Both the position numbers and the translations under genes were made by a program. Positions 1 to 9,342 of a stretch of 64,000 nucleotides of DNA are shown in pieces. Below the pieces are notes generated by a model, which worked only from the letters and a program-made list of their open reading frames with translations, did not search any database and was not told where the DNA came from. Origin of the DNA: Streptomyces bicolor. GTDB taxonomy: Bacteria; Actinomycetota; Actinomycetes; Streptomycetales; Streptomycetaceae. Position 1 is the first letter of the stretch, and each line of letters opens with the position of its first letter. The stretch covers positions 1 through 64,000 of the forward strand of contig NZ_JOFS01000019.1 in NCBI RefSeq assembly GCF_000719285.1, in the 5' to 3' direction.

Positions 1-2
1 GG

Positions 3-1001
3 GTGGGCGGGGGTCGGGCGTGGGGGCGGGCGCGGAGACGGACGGAGGCGGGGGCGGGGAAAGGGCTGGTCGTGCCCGTCGTGGGTGTGGTCGTGGGTGT
101 GGTGGTGGGCCTGTGGGGGACTGGGGTGTCCTACGGCCATGTGGGCCCCCGTGGTGCCGGTGCGATCGAGCCATCCTCGGGATCCACGGTCACGCCCTGG
201 GCTCCCCCGCGTACAGGTTCGCCCACGGGCTCGTCCGAAGGCGCCCCCGGGGATTCGTCTGGGCAGGCCACGGAGTCCCCCAAGCGGCCTCTGGAGTCCA
301 AGAAGACCGAGGAATCCAGGCAGGACCGGGATTCCAGGCAGGGCCGGGAATCCAGGGAGCCACGGGGCTCTGGAGACGCCAGGGAATCCAAGGCATCCAA
401 GGGATCCGGCAGGCCCCGGGACTCCGGTGAGTCGAAGGCGTCTGGTGAGGCCGAGGCGTCTGCTCAGGCCAGGGAGCCTGGTGAGTCGAGGGAACCTACC
501 GAGTCCAGAGCGTCCGCTGACCCCAGGGCGTCGTCCGCCTCCCCCGCTCACGGACCCGTCACCTCCCCTCCCGCTCCCTCCGACGGGCCGTCCCGGGCGG
601 GAAGCCGGGCGGGTGAGGGGCGGCAGCGGCCGGGGCGGGAGAAGGGGCCGCTGGAGGACGAGGAGGCGACGCGGGACGAGCCGGACGGCGGCGTGGGCGA
701 CGAACGTGACGACGCGGGCGACCAGGGCGACCAGGAGGGCGACGGCTCGGCGTTGCCGGATGCGGAGGACGAGGACGACGGCGGCAGTACGCCCGAGAGC
801 GAGGGTGCCGCCGATGACCCCGCTCGAGACGCCTCCACGGAGCCGTCCGCCCCGCCGGCGCACCCCGTACGGCAGCCCGTGGCGCATGCCGAGGGCCCCG
901 CCGAACCCGTGATGCAGATCCTGCCGCTCGGCAGCGGGCTGGTGCTCATCGGGCTCGGCCTGGGCCTCGCCTTCGTCGGTCTCCGGCTGCGGCGCGACTA
1001 G
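3..1001 (+). CDS. Hypothetical two-helix membrane protein with long charged linker
   Basis: I do not recognise a family. The reading frame opens with GTG at the window edge, so the true start may lie upstream. The protein has a hydrophobic, Val/Gly-rich segment at about residues 22-43 (signal anchor or signal peptide). It then has a low-complexity linker of about 260 residues rich in Ser, Glu, Arg, Pro and Asp, with repeated ESRE/ESK-like units near residues 95-180 and a strongly acidic stretch near 215-265. A second hydrophobic helix at about 305-328 is followed by a basic tail (RLRRD), giving an anchored topology with the disordered linker probably outside the membrane. The start is uncertain and function cannot be assigned. 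Confidence 0.6.
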   Translation: MGGGRAWGRARRRTEAGAGKGLVVPVVGVVVGVVVGLWGTGVSYGHVGPRGAGAIEPSSGSTVTPWAPPRTGSPTGSSEGAPGDSSGQATESPKRPLESKKTEESRQDRDSRQGRESREPRGSGDARESKASKGSGRPRDSGESKASGEAEASAQAREPGESREPTESRASADPRASSASPAHGPVTSPPAPSDGPSRAGSRAGEGRQRPGREKGPLEDEEATRDEPDGGVGDERDDAGDQGDQEGDGSALPDAEDEDDGGSTPESEGAADDPARDASTEPSAPPAHPVRQPVAHAEGPAEPVMQILPLGSGLVLIGLGLGLAFVGLRLRRD

Positions 1002-1046
1002 GGGTGTCTTCTGGATCGTGCCGGCGTCGCGGGCCCTGGCACGCAC

Positions 1047-1072
1047 CCCCCACTGCCTTAAGGGCGTGGGGG
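1047..1072. terminator. Hairpin between convergent genes
   Basis: CCCCCAC (1047-1053) pairs with GTGGGGG (1066-1072), with partial inner pairing around TTAA. It lies between the end of the rightward membrane protein gene and the end of the leftward oxidoreductase gene, so it could terminate either. There is no T-tract, as is usual in Streptomyces. Confidence 0.5.
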
Positions 1073-1077
1073 ACCCC

Positions 1078-1146
1078 CAGCCGCGGTGTCGTCACTCGCC
1101 GACTCCCCCACGCTCGAACAACCTCGCGCGGGGGCACCCCCATCGC
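1078..1146. repeat. Possible copy of a dispersed Streptomyces intergenic repeat
   Basis: This stretch has the CCCCCA...CTCGAA...GCGGGGGCACCCCCA layout that I recall as a common interspersed element in Streptomyces chromosomes. A related stretch with CCCCCA, TCTCGGCTTCGCTCGAGC and GGGGC lies at about 21687-21726. The identification rests on pattern memory, not on an alignment. Confidence 0.3.
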
Positions 1147-1177
1147 GTCGACTCCCTCCTCCGCCGCTCACGCAGCC

Positions 1178-2158
1178 CTACGGCGCGACGAGCAGCACCT
1201 TCCCCACATGCCCGCTCTCTTCCAGCACCCGGTGGGCCTCGGCCGCGTCGCTCATCGGGAGTTCGCGGTCGACGACCGGGCGTACATGGCCGGCGTCCAG
1301 CAGCGGCCACACATGCTCGCGTACGGCCGCCACGATCGCCGCCTTCTCGGCGACCGGCCGGGCGCGCAGCGAGGTCGCGCTGATGGCGCCGCGCTTGGCT
1401 AGGAGCGCGCCGATGTTGAGCTCGCCCTTGACGCCGCCCTGCATGCCGATGATGGCGAGGCGGCCGTTCACGGCGAGGCTCCGGACGTTGCGGTCGAGGT
1501 ACTTGGCGCCCATGTTGTCGAGGATGACGTCGGCACCGGCCCCGTCGGTGGCCTTCTTGACCTCGTCGACGAAGTCCTGTTCCCGGTAGTTGATCAGGAT
1601 GTCGGCGCCCAGCTCGGCACACCGGTCGAGCTTCTCCTTGCTGCCCGCGGTGACGGCGACCTTGGCGCCGACGGCCTTGGCGAGCTGGATGGCCATGGTG
1701 CCGATGCCGCTGGATCCGCCATGCACGAGCAGGGTCTCGCCGGGCCTGAGGTGGGCGATCATGAAGACGTTCGACCAGACCGTGCAGACCACCTCGGGCA
1801 GGGCGGCGGCCCGGGTCAGGCTCACCCCCTTGGGCACCGGCAGCAGTTGTCCGGCCGGTACGGCGACCTTCTCGGCGTAGCCGCCGCCCACGAGCAGCGC
1901 GCACACCTCGTCGCCGACGGCCCAGCCGGCGACGCCGGGGCCGAGCTCGGCGATCCGGCCGGAGCACTCCAGGCCGGGGTAGGGGGAGGCGCCGGGCGGC
2001 GGGTTGTAGAAGCCCTGGCGTTGCAGGATGTCGGCGCGGTTGACCGCCCCGGCCACCACCTCGACCAGTACCTCGCCCTCACCGGGCACCGGATCGGGGA
2101 CCTCGTCCCACACCAGCGCCTCGGGCCCACCAGGTTCGGGAATCGTGATCGCATGCAT
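1178..2158 (-). CDS. Zinc-independent quinone oxidoreductase (MDR family, QOR type)
   Basis: A 326-residue NADPH:quinone oxidoreductase-like enzyme of the medium-chain dehydrogenase/reductase superfamily. The N-terminal GroES-like domain contains [12 protein letters not shown] and the GLECSGRI segment. The Rossmann domain has the dinucleotide loop [17 protein letters not shown] at about residues 148-164. The Cys/His pattern of zinc-type alcohol dehydrogenases is absent, as expected for QOR/PIG3-type members that reduce quinones or enones with NADPH. The start at 2158 ([12 protein letters not shown]) is chosen because homologues begin here; the frame is open 102 codons further upstream but that part does not look coding. 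It stands alone, and the next gene upstream is divergent. The physiological substrate cannot be told. Confidence 0.85.
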   Translation of the reverse strand: MHAITIPEPGGPEALVWDEVPDPVPGEGEVLVEVVAGAVNRADILQRQGFYNPPPGASPYPGLECSGRIAELGPGVAGWAVGDEVCALLVGGGYAEKVAVPAGQLLPVPKGVSLTRAAALPEVVCTVWSNVFMIAHLRPGETLLVHGGSSGIGTMAIQLAKAVGAKVAVTAGSKEKLDRCAELGADILINYREQDFVDEVKKATDGAGADVILDNMGAKYLDRNVRSLAVNGRLAIIGMQGGVKGELNIGALLAKRGAISATSLRARPVAEKAAIVAAVREHVWPLLDAGHVRPVVDRELPMSDAAEAHRVLEESGHVGKVLLVAP

Positions 2159-2394
2159 GGCACGGACGCTACCCCTCGGCCCCCGCGTCCCGGTCGGCGT
2201 ACTCCGATCCTGGCCAACGCTCCGCCCTCCTGCCCGAGTCCGAGCCCCCACCTCGGTCCCCGGCCCCATGCCCCTCGGACCTTGGACCGGTCCTTCGAAA
2301 ATCCTGTGCGCCACCGATGAGTTTGCGCGACCGTAAAAGTCTCCCCATGCGTAGCCCAAGAACGCGGAAGGCCCCCTCGGAAGGACCCCGAAAC

Positions 2395-3438
2395 ATGAGC
2401 ACGCAGACGACGTCCGGTCTCGCCATCGAGACCGCCGGCCTGGTGAAGACGTTCGGTGAGACACGGGCCGTCGACGGCGTGGACCTCGCGGTTCCGGCCG
2501 GCACGGTCTACGGCGTCCTCGGCCCGAACGGCGCCGGCAAGACCACCACGGTGAAGATGCTCGCCACCCTCCTGCGACCCGACGGCGGTGAGGCCCATGT
2601 CTTCGGCCACGACGTCGTGCGTGAGGCCGACGAGGTGCGCGGACGCGTGAGTCTCACCGGCCAGTACGCCTCCGTGGACGAGGACCTCACCGGCACCGAG
2701 AACCTGGTCCTGCTGGGCCGGCTCCTCGGACACGGCAAGCAGGCCGCGCGGGAGCGTTCCGCGCAGCTCCTGGAGGCCTTCGGGCTGACCGATGCGGCCG
2801 GGAAGCAGGTCAAGAACTACTCCGGCGGCATGCGGCGCCGTATCGACATCGCCGCGTCCATCCTCAACACCCCCGACCTGCTCTTCCTCGACGAGCCGAC
2901 GACCGGTCTCGACCCGCGCAGCCGCAACCAGGTGTGGGACATCGTCCGCGCGGTCGTCTCCCAGGGCACGACCGTGCTGCTGACCACGCAGTATCTGGAC
3001 GAGGCCGACCAACTGGCGTCCCGTATCGCCGTCATCGACCAGGGCAAGGTCATCGCGGAGGGGACGAAGGGCGAGCTGAAGGCGTCCGTGGGCGCCGGTT
3101 CCGTCCATCTGCGGCTGCGTGACCCCGCCCAGCGGCCCCTCGCGGCGGAGCTGCTGGTCCGCGCCCTGGACGCGCATGTGCAGCAGGAACACGATCCGGT
3201 GGCCCTCACCGCCCGCCTGAGCGCGGCGGCCGGCGACGACAGCGCGGCCGAGCAGGCCGCCCGCGCGCTGAACGAACTCGCCCGCGCCGGCATCACCGTC
3301 GACAACTTCTCGCTGGGGCAGCCCAGCCTGGACGAGGTGTTCCTCGCCCTGACCGGACACGACACCCACGAATCCCGCGACGCCGACGACAAGACCAACA
3401 GCAAGACCGACGACGAGAAGGACGAGGTGTCGGCATGA
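2395..3438 (+). CDS. ABC exporter ATP-binding subunit, DrrA type
   Basis: A 347-residue nucleotide-binding subunit of a two-gene ABC-2 type exporter, like the daunorubicin-resistance DrrA family. The Walker [10 protein letters not shown], signature [12 protein letters not shown], Walker [13 protein letters not shown] and the switch His region are intact. The C-terminal part (about residues 235-330) is the DrrA-specific DUF4162-like extension, and the tail is highly charged with Asp/Lys. The start at 2395 has GGAAGG about ten bases upstream; the 26 extra in-frame codons before it lack such a site. The stop overlaps the permease start by four bases (ATGA), which implies coupled translation. The pair probably exports a hydrophobic drug, lipid or metabolite; the substrate is unknown. 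Confidence 0.9.
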   Translation: MSTQTTSGLAIETAGLVKTFGETRAVDGVDLAVPAGTVYGVLGPNGAGKTTTVKMLATLLRPDGGEAHVFGHDVVREADEVRGRVSLTGQYASVDEDLTGTENLVLLGRLLGHGKQAARERSAQLLEAFGLTDAAGKQVKNYSGGMRRRIDIAASILNTPDLLFLDEPTTGLDPRSRNQVWDIVRAVVSQGTTVLLTTQYLDEADQLASRIAVIDQGKVIAEGTKGELKASVGAGSVHLRLRDPAQRPLAAELLVRALDAHVQQEHDPVALTARLSAAAGDDSAAEQAARALNELARAGITVDNFSLGQPSLDEVFLALTGHDTHESRDADDKTNSKTDDEKDEVSA

Positions 3439-4283
3439 GCACCGCCACGACCACCGAGAACAAGGACCTCGCCCCGGTCAGCACCGAGTCGCTCGCCGCA
3501 CTGCTCGTCGCCGGGGAGCGGCCGCCCCGACCCAGCGCCTGGTCGGCCTCCATGACCTTCGGCTGGCGGGCGGTCCTGAAGATCAAGCACGTCCCGGAGC
3601 AGCTCTTCGACGTCACCGCGTTCCCGATCATGATGGTGCTGATGTACACGTACCTGTTCGGGGGCGCCCTGGCCGGGTCCCCGAAGGAGTACATCCAGTT
3701 CCTGCTGCCGGGCATTCTCGTGATGTCGGTCGTGATGATCACGATGTACACCGGCGTCTCGGTGAACACCGACATCGAGAAGGGCGTCTTCGACCGCTTC
3801 CGGTCGCTGCCCATCTGGCGGCCGTCGACCATGGTCGGCTATCTGCTCGGCGACGCCCTGCGCTACACGATCGCCTCCGTCGTGATGCTCACCGTAGGCA
3901 TCATCCTCGGCTACCGCCCGGACGGCGGGGTCGGCGGAGTGCTCGCCGGGATCGCGCTGCTGGTCGTCTTCTCCTTCGCCTTCTCGTGGATCTGGACGAT
4001 GTTCGGGCTGATGCTGCGCTCCGAGAAGTCGGTGATGGGCGTCAGCATGATGGTGATCTTCCCGCTCACCTTCCTGTCCAACGTCTTCGTCGACCCGAGG
4101 ACCATGCCGGGCTGGCTGCAGGCCTTCGTCAACAACAGCCCGATCACCCATCTCTCCTCCGCCGTACGCGAGTTGATGGCGGGTGACTGGCCGGCGGACG
4201 AGATCGCCTGGTCGCTGGGCTGGGCGGGACTGTTCGTGCTGGTCTTCGGGCCGATCACGATGCGGCTGTACAACCGCAAGTAG
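3435..4283 (+). CDS. ABC-2 type exporter permease, DrrB type
   Basis: A 282-residue membrane subunit that pairs with the preceding ATPase, overlapping it by four bases. After about 55 cytoplasmic residues there are six predicted hydrophobic helices. The family hallmark lies between: an elbow region with [23 protein letters not shown], followed by the [41 protein letters not shown] segment shared by DrrB-like ABC-2 transporters (pieces quoted, not continuous). It ends twelve bases before the convergent channel gene. The permease probably forms the membrane path as a homodimer. Confidence 0.9.
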   Translation: MSTATTTENKDLAPVSTESLAALLVAGERPPRPSAWSASMTFGWRAVLKIKHVPEQLFDVTAFPIMMVLMYTYLFGGALAGSPKEYIQFLLPGILVMSVVMITMYTGVSVNTDIEKGVFDRFRSLPIWRPSTMVGYLLGDALRYTIASVVMLTVGIILGYRPDGGVGGVLAGIALLVVFSFAFSWIWTMFGLMLRSEKSVMGVSMMVIFPLTFLSNVFVDPRTMPGWLQAFVNNSPITHLSSAVRELMAGDWPADEIAWSLGWAGLFVLVFGPITMRLYNRK

Positions 4284-4295
4284 TCGAGCCCGCCG

Positions 4296-5414
4296 TCAGA
4301 TGGGCTTCATCCCTGGGGGCAGACGCCGGTCATCCGGTGCGACCTGAGTGCTCGGCGTCGCCCTCACGATCGTGATGAGCCGGTCCGTCAACTCCAGTGT
4401 CCCGACGGCCGGATCGTCGTATCCGAGCACCCGGTGTCCGCGTACGACGCTCACCACCAGGTCGTCCAGCTGCCGCGGGCCCCGGCCCACCTCGGCCTTG
4501 GTGACCGGCCGTTCGACGATGTCGAGCCCGCTGCCCTGCTGGATCAGGTCCTCCAGAACCATGCCGGCAGCGGGGCTGAGCACGGAGAGGCCGAGCAGCC
4601 GGCCGGCCGCGCTGGCGCTGGTGATGACCGCGTCGGCGCCGGACTGTTTCAGCAGCGGCGCGTTCTCCTCCTCGCGCACGGCTGCCACGATCTTCGCGCC
4701 GGGATTGAGCTGCCGGGCCGTCAACGTGACCAGGACGGCGGTGTCGTCGCGCTGGGTCGCGATGATGATCTTCCGTGCCTTCTGCACCTCGGCCCGCTTC
4801 AGGACCTCGCTGCGCGTCGCGTCCCCCGTGACCCCGGCGTATCCGTCCGCGACCGCCGCCTCGATCACCTTGGAACTCGGGTCGACCACGACGACCTGGT
4901 CCTTACTCAGGCCCGTCGCGCAGACCGTCTGGATCGCCGACCGCCCCTTCGTGCCGAAGCCGACGACGACGGTGTGATCGCGCAAGGTGGACCTCCAGCG
5001 GGTCAGACGCCATTCCTCCCGGGTCCGTTCGGTGAGGACCTCCAGCGTGGTGCCGACCAGGATGATCAGGAACAGCACCCGCATGGGCGTGATGACGAAG
5101 ATGTTGGTGAGCCGGGCGGCGTCACTGACCGGGGTGATGTCGCCGTATCCGGTGGTGGAGAGGGTGACGGTCGCGTAGTAGCAGGCGTCGAGGAAGTCGA
5201 CGGAGCCGTCGGAGTTGTCGTTGTAGCCCTCGTGATCGGCGTAGACGATCACGGCGGTCAGGACGAGCAGCGTCAGGGCCAGCACGACCCGCTTGGCGAC
5301 CTGGCGGAACGGATGCTCCACGATCTTCTTCGGGAGCTTGACCCGATAGGTCTCGACGCGCTCGTCCGCCTGACGTGCGATCGCGTCGTGGCCCGGAAGT
5401 TTCACGTGAAACAC
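4296..5414 (-). CDS. Two-helix potassium channel with cytoplasmic TrkA-N/TrkA-C (RCK) domain
   Basis: A 372-residue K+ channel subunit. A first helix at about residues 41-60 is followed by a pore loop with the K+ selectivity filter TTGYGD (residues 87-92) and a second helix at about 103-125. The rest is a regulatory RCK module: a Rossmann-type TrkA-N with VVVGFGTKGRSA and Asp at the end of strand 2 (VVVVDPSS), then a TrkA-C domain near the C-terminus. It is of the MthK/Kch type, so four subunits should gate K+ flow in response to a ligand or redox state. The GTG start at 5414 overlaps the moeA stop by 13 bases, and residues 2-5 (FHVK) are encoded by a parS site. No strong ribosome site is visible. 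Confidence 0.88.
   Translation of the reverse strand: MFHVKLPGHDAIARQADERVETYRVKLPKKIVEHPFRQVAKRVVLALTLLVLTAVIVYADHEGYNDNSDGSVDFLDACYYATVTLSTTGYGDITPVSDAARLTNIFVITPMRVLFLIILVGTTLEVLTERTREEWRLTRWRSTLRDHTVVVGFGTKGRSAIQTVCATGLSKDQVVVVDPSSKVIEAAVADGYAGVTGDATRSEVLKRAEVQKARKIIIATQRDDTAVLVTLTARQLNPGAKIVAAVREEENAPLLKQSGADAVITSASAAGRLLGLSVLSPAAGMVLEDLIQQGSGLDIVERPVTKAEVGRGPRQLDDLVVSVVRGHRVLGYDDPAVGTLELTDRLITIVRATPSTQVAPDDRRLPPGMKPI
5399..5412. promoter_or_regulatory. parS: parS centromere site (perfect match)
   Basis: The 14-base palindrome GTTTCACGTGAAAC is the exact ParB-binding consensus described for Streptomyces, where most parS copies cluster around oriC. It overlaps both the moeA stop codon and the first codons of the K+ channel gene. 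Confidence 0.93.
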
Positions 5415-6781
5415 ACCTCGATGCCGGCCGTCGCCCAGGGCAGGTCGAGCAGCTCCGTCTCCTGACCGGCACGGGCACCGCCCGGCGGTACGACGGCGAC
5501 GGCGTCGGCCGCCGCCATGCCCCGCAGCATGGCCGGCCCGTGGTAGTGCAGCGGCACGGCATGGTCGCCACGCAGCACGACGGGGATGAGCCGGGTGTCG
5601 TACGGATGCCCGTGCGCCGCCTCCCTCAGGGGCAGCGTGTACGGCTCCGGGGCCGGGCGGGCGGCAAGGGTGCGCAGCAGGGGTTCGGCGAGCGTGAGCA
5701 GGCCGGAGACGGCGGCGAGGGGGTTGCCCGGCAGTCCGACGAGGTGCTGGTTCTCCTTGGTGCGCGCCAGCAGCATCGGGTGGCCGGGGCGGACCTTGAC
5801 GCCGTCCACCAGGAGTTCGGCGCCGATGCGCTGCAGGGTGGGGTGGACGTGGTCCACGGGGCCGGCCGCGGTACCTCCCGTGGTGACGATGAGGTCGGCG
5901 TCGGAGCGCGTGAGGGCCTTGTGCAGGGCCTTGGCGTCGTCGCCGAGCCGGCGCAGTGCGGTGACCTCGGCGCCCAGTGCGCGCAGCCAGGACGGCAGCA
6001 TCGGGCCGAGAGCATCGCGGATCAGGCCGTCGCGCGGCAGCCCTTCGGTCAGCAACTCGTCGCCGAGGACGAGGACTTCGACGCGAGGGCGGGGGACGGC
6101 GGTGACGGTGTCGTATCCGGCGGCCGCGGCCAGGCCGAGCACGGCCGGGGTCACGAGGGTGCCGGTGGCGAGCAGTTGGTCGCCGTTACGGCACTCCTGG
6201 CCGCGTGGGCGGATGTCCTGGCCGGGCTCGAGCTCCCGGGTGCCATACAGGCGGTCCTTGCTGTCCATGCGGCCGTGCTCGCTGCGCAGGACGGCGGTGG
6301 TGTCCGGGGGGATACGGGCGCCGGTCGCGATACGGACGGCCTCGCCGTCGGTGAGCGGCTCGGGCTCGCCGTGCCCGGCCAGGACGCCTTCCTCCCGTAC
6401 GTCCCAGGGGCCGGGGCCCGCGACCGCCCAGCCGTCCATCGCCGAGGTGTCGAAGGAGGGCAGGTCGGTGAGGGCGGTGAGGGGGGCGGCCAGGGTGAGA
6501 CCGAGGGCCGCGTCGAGGGGCACGGAGACGGGTGCGCGGTGGCCGGAGCGGGCAGCGGTCCGGGCGGCGCGGGCCGCGATCTCGCGCGCGGCGGGCCAGG
6601 GGGTGGCCTGGTGGTGGCGGTCCGTGTGGTGGGAGCCCGGGGTGTGCGAGGTGGGAGCGGGCGCGTGGTCGTCGGCGGTGGAGTGGCCGTTGTGTTCCTT
6701 GTGTTCCTTCACGAGGGCGAGTACCTCCTCGACGTCGAGGTCCTCGGCGTCCTCGTCCGCCTGGATGCCGCGGGCGGTCAT
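5402..6781 (-). CDS. moeA: Molybdopterin molybdenumtransferase MoeA
   Basis: A 459-residue MoeA homologue that inserts molybdate into adenylylated molybdopterin, the last step of molybdenum cofactor synthesis. Diagnostic motifs are FDTSAMDGWAV in the N-terminal domain, IATGARIPPDTTAVL, the MPT-binding TTGGTAAGPVDH in the MogA-like domain and the GLPGNPLAAV segment. There is a disordered, His/Asp-rich N-terminal extension of about 55 residues before the conserved part, so the start at 6781 is not certain; it overlaps the upstream mobA-like gene by four bases, which favours it. The gene is translationally coupled to that gene and forms a two-gene cofactor operon with it. Confidence 0.92.
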   Translation of the reverse strand: MTARGIQADEDAEDLDVEEVLALVKEHKEHNGHSTADDHAPAPTSHTPGSHHTDRHHQATPWPAAREIAARAARTAARSGHRAPVSVPLDAALGLTLAAPLTALTDLPSFDTSAMDGWAVAGPGPWDVREEGVLAGHGEPEPLTDGEAVRIATGARIPPDTTAVLRSEHGRMDSKDRLYGTRELEPGQDIRPRGQECRNGDQLLATGTLVTPAVLGLAAAAGYDTVTAVPRPRVEVLVLGDELLTEGLPRDGLIRDALGPMLPSWLRALGAEVTALRRLGDDAKALHKALTRSDADLIVTTGGTAAGPVDHVHPTLQRIGAELLVDGVKVRPGHPMLLARTKENQHLVGLPGNPLAAVSGLLTLAEPLLRTLAARPAPEPYTLPLREAAHGHPYDTRLIPVVLRGDHAVPLHYHGPAMLRGMAAADAVAVVPPGGARAGQETELLDLPWATAGIEVCFT

Positions 6782-7746
6782 CCGGCGTCCGGGCGGGTGT
6801 CGGGGGTGGCGTCGGGGGCCACGTCCGGCTCGCCGGCGGCCTCTTCCGCCCAGCGGAGGGCGAGGGCGGTGGCCTTGCGGGATGCCTCGGCGACGGCTTC
6901 GGGGCCTCCTTCACCGCCCTTGGCCTGTGCCGCCGCGTATCCGACGAGGAAGGTGGTCAGCGGGGCCGCGGGCCGTGCCACGCCGTGGGCAGCGTCGCGG
7001 GCGAGGTCCAGCAGGACCTTGGTGTCGACGTCGAGGTCGACGCCCAGTTCGTCCTTGACTGCGGAAATCCATTCATCCAACACGTGCCCATGCTCCCTGA
7101 TACGTGCCCTGGCGGTGGCGATGTCGTCCCAGGTGTCGCAGTCGAAGGACGCGACGGGGTCCTGGACGCGGGTGAGGTCGAGTGCGCCGGTCAGCCGGCG
7201 CAGGGGGAGGCCGGTGAGACGGCCGCCGACGTCGGCGAGTGACGCCAGTTCGCGGCGCACCGCGGACGAGCGGTATGCGGCGACGAGCGGCTGGTCGCGG
7301 CCGTCGGCGTCGGTGAGTAGCGCGCCGTCGGTGCCGCTGGTGCGCAGGGCGGCCAGCAGCCGCCCGACCGTGCCCTCGTCGAGAAACGGCAGGTCGGCCG
7401 AGAGGACGACGACCCGCTCGGCCGTGGTGTGCCGCAGCCCGGCGTCGAGCGCGGCGAGCGGGCCGCCACCGGGAGGGTCCTCCCGGGCCCAGGCCACGGG
7501 CCGCGCGGTCGGCCGGGGGTCGGCGACGACGACGGTCGTGCGCGCGTCGGCGCAGGCGGCGAGCACCCGGTCGAGCAGGGCCCGCCCGCCGACAAGCACG
7601 CCGGGCTTGTCCGCACCGCCGAGTCGCCGGGCGGCACCGCCGGCGAGCACGACGGCGTCGTACGCGATGTCGTGCCCGGCGTCCTGCCAGGCGTCGCCCG
7701 GGGCGTCGGCGGCGCCTCGCGGGCCCGGCGGTTCGTACGCGGTCAC
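6778..7746 (-). CDS. MobA-like nucleotidyltransferase fused to a DUF6457-type domain
   Basis: A 322-residue protein. Residues about 25-215 are a MobA-type NTP transferase: VVLAGGAARRLGGADKPGV is the nucleotide-binding loop with its Arg and Lys, LSADLPFL carries the metal-binding Asp, and DCDTWDD is the usual C-terminal motif of molybdenum cofactor guanylyltransferases. Residues about 220-300 (LDEWISAVKDELGVDLDVD onwards) form an extra helical domain of the DUF6457 type seen in actinobacteria either alone or fused to MobA. The role is probably attachment of GMP to Mo-molybdopterin, or supply to formate or nitrate dehydrogenases. It overlaps moeA by four bases. Confidence 0.85.
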   Translation of the reverse strand: MTAYEPPGPRGAADAPGDAWQDAGHDIAYDAVVLAGGAARRLGGADKPGVLVGGRALLDRVLAACADARTTVVVADPRPTARPVAWAREDPPGGGPLAALDAGLRHTTAERVVVLSADLPFLDEGTVGRLLAALRTSGTDGALLTDADGRDQPLVAAYRSSAVRRELASLADVGGRLTGLPLRRLTGALDLTRVQDPVASFDCDTWDDIATARARIREHGHVLDEWISAVKDELGVDLDVDTKVLLDLARDAAHGVARPAAPLTTFLVGYAAAQAKGGEGGPEAVAEASRKATALALRWAEEAAGEPDVAPDATPDTRPDAG

Positions 7747-7760
7747 CCCCCGAGTATGCG

Positions 7761-7793
7761 TGCCCCCGCGATCACAGGGAACGCGCGGGGGCA
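7761..7793 (-). terminator. Terminator of the bkd operon
   Basis: TGCCCCCGCG (7761-7770) pairs perfectly with CGCGGGGGCA (7784-7793) around a 13-base loop. It lies just beyond the end of the bkdC reading frame and before the start of the mobA-like gene, in line with termination of leftward bkd transcription. Confidence 0.65.
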
Positions 7794-7827
7794 GCCGACC
7801 GCCGGAACCGCGCCGGTCGGCCGGCCG

Positions 7828-9342
7828 TCACAGCGTGCGCAGCAGCACCGCCGGCTGTTCCACGCAGTCCGCCACATACCGCAGGAAGCCTCCTGCCGTA
7901 CCGCCGTCGCAGACCCGGTGGTCGAAGGTGAGCGAGAGTTCCACGACCTGCCGCACCGCCAGCTCGCCCTCGTGCACCCAGGGCTTGGGGATGATGCGGC
8001 CGACACCGAGCATCGCGGCCTCGGGGTGGTTGATGATCGGCGTGGAGCCGTCGACACCGAACACGCCGTAGTTGTTCAACGTGAAGGTGCCGCCGGTGAG
8101 TTCCGCGGGTGTGAGGGTGCCCGTGCGGGCCGCCTCGGTCAGCCGGGCGAACTCCGCGGTCAGCGACTCCGCGTCCCGCGCGTGGGCGTCACGCACGACC
8201 GGCACCACGAGCCCGCGCTCGGTCTGTGCGGCGAATCCGAGGTGCACCTGGTCGAGCTGGACGACCTCCCTGGCCTCCATGTCGACCGTGGAGTTGAGCT
8301 CCGGGTACCGGGCCAGGGCGGCGGTGCAGATACGGGCCAGCAGGGCGAGGAGGGAGATCTTCGGTCCTCCTGCGGCGTTCATCGCGGCCCGCGCCCGCAT
8401 GAGTTCGGTCGCGTCGGCGTCCACCCAGCAGGTCGCGTCCGGGATCTCGCGCCGGCTGCGGGAGAGCTTGTCGGCGACGGCGCCGCGGATGCCCTTGAGA
8501 GGGGTGCGGATGCCGCCGGGCGGGGCGGAGGAGCGGACGGGGGTCTGCGCGGGCGCAACGGGCACGGAGGGAGCCGGAGTGACCGGCGTCACGCGCGTGT
8601 GCGGCTCGGCCGACGGCTGGGTCGTCCGTTCGTGCGCCTCGGCGGCCCGCAGCGCGTACTCCACATCGGCCCGCAGGATCAGCCCGTCCGGCCCGGAGCC
8701 GTGCAGCTCCCTCAGGTCCAGGCCGTTCTCCCGGGCGAGTCGGCGGACGAGGGGCGAGATCACGGGCACGGGGCCCTCGCTGCGGGTCTCGTCGTGGGCC
8801 GGTGCCGCGTCACGGCCGTGCCCCGCCGCGGCTCCTGTGCCGACGGGCCGTGCCACGCCGGTGGCGGCGTGCTCGGGGGCCGGCGTGCCCTCACGAGCGG
8901 CCGTCCGCGCGGCCTCGCGCGCGGCGGTACCGTTCGCCGCCCCGGCCGACGGGCGTCCCGTCGGTGTCATCGGTGCGGTCGGCCGCACCCGCCTGCGCCG
9001 CTCCGGGGGCGCACCGGTGCCGTAGCCCACGAGGACGTTGCCCGAGCCCTCGTCCGAGCTCCCGCCCGGCGCCTCGGCCGGACCGCCGGCGGCGGGCGCC
9101 CCCACCGCCACCGTGATCAGCGGCGCCCCGACGGGCAGCTCCGTGCCCTCCTCGCCGAAGCGGGCCGTGACCACGCCGGCGTAGGGGCAGGGGATGTCGA
9201 CCATCGCCTTGGCCGTCTCGACCTCGACGACCGGCTGGTCGACGGCGACGACGTCACCGATCTCCACCAGCCAGCGGACGATCTCCGCCTCGGTGAGCCC
9301 CTCCCCGAGGTCGGGGAGCTTGAACTCGAACACCTGTGGCAT
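7828..9342 (-). CDS. bkdC: Branched-chain 2-oxoacid dehydrogenase E2 (dihydrolipoamide acyltransferase)
   Basis: A 504-residue E2 core subunit that moves acyl groups from E1 through lipoate to CoA, giving isobutyryl-, isovaleryl- and 2-methylbutyryl-CoA for catabolism and for branched fatty acid and polyketide starters. The domains, in order, are: a lipoyl domain with the lipoylated Lys45 in VETAKAMVD; a Pro/Ala/Arg-rich linker of about 80 residues; a peripheral subunit-binding domain (ISPLVRRLARENGLDLREL); a second linker; and a CoA acyltransferase domain ending with the catalytic HRVCDGG motif. The start at 9342 (MPQVFEFKLPDLGEG) overlaps the bkdB stop by one base (TGATG). It is the last gene of the operon. 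Confidence 0.93.
   Translation of the reverse strand: MPQVFEFKLPDLGEGLTEAEIVRWLVEIGDVVAVDQPVVEVETAKAMVDIPCPYAGVVTARFGEEGTELPVGAPLITVAVGAPAAGGPAEAPGGSSDEGSGNVLVGYGTGAPPERRRRVRPTAPMTPTGRPSAGAANGTAAREAARTAAREGTPAPEHAATGVARPVGTGAAAGHGRDAAPAHDETRSEGPVPVISPLVRRLARENGLDLRELHGSGPDGLILRADVEYALRAAEAHERTTQPSAEPHTRVTPVTPAPSVPVAPAQTPVRSSAPPGGIRTPLKGIRGAVADKLSRSRREIPDATCWVDADATELMRARAAMNAAGGPKISLLALLARICTAALARYPELNSTVDMEAREVVQLDQVHLGFAAQTERGLVVPVVRDAHARDAESLTAEFARLTEAARTGTLTPAELTGGTFTLNNYGVFGVDGSTPIINHPEAAMLGVGRIIPKPWVHEGELAVRQVVELSLTFDHRVCDGGTAGGFLRYVADCVEQPAVLLRTL

Noticed and set aside
5375..8071. 898-codon open frame on the plus strand opposite moeA, the mobA-like gene and bkdC
   Set aside because: It is an artefact of high G+C; the minus-strand frames carry clear family motifs, and this one has none.
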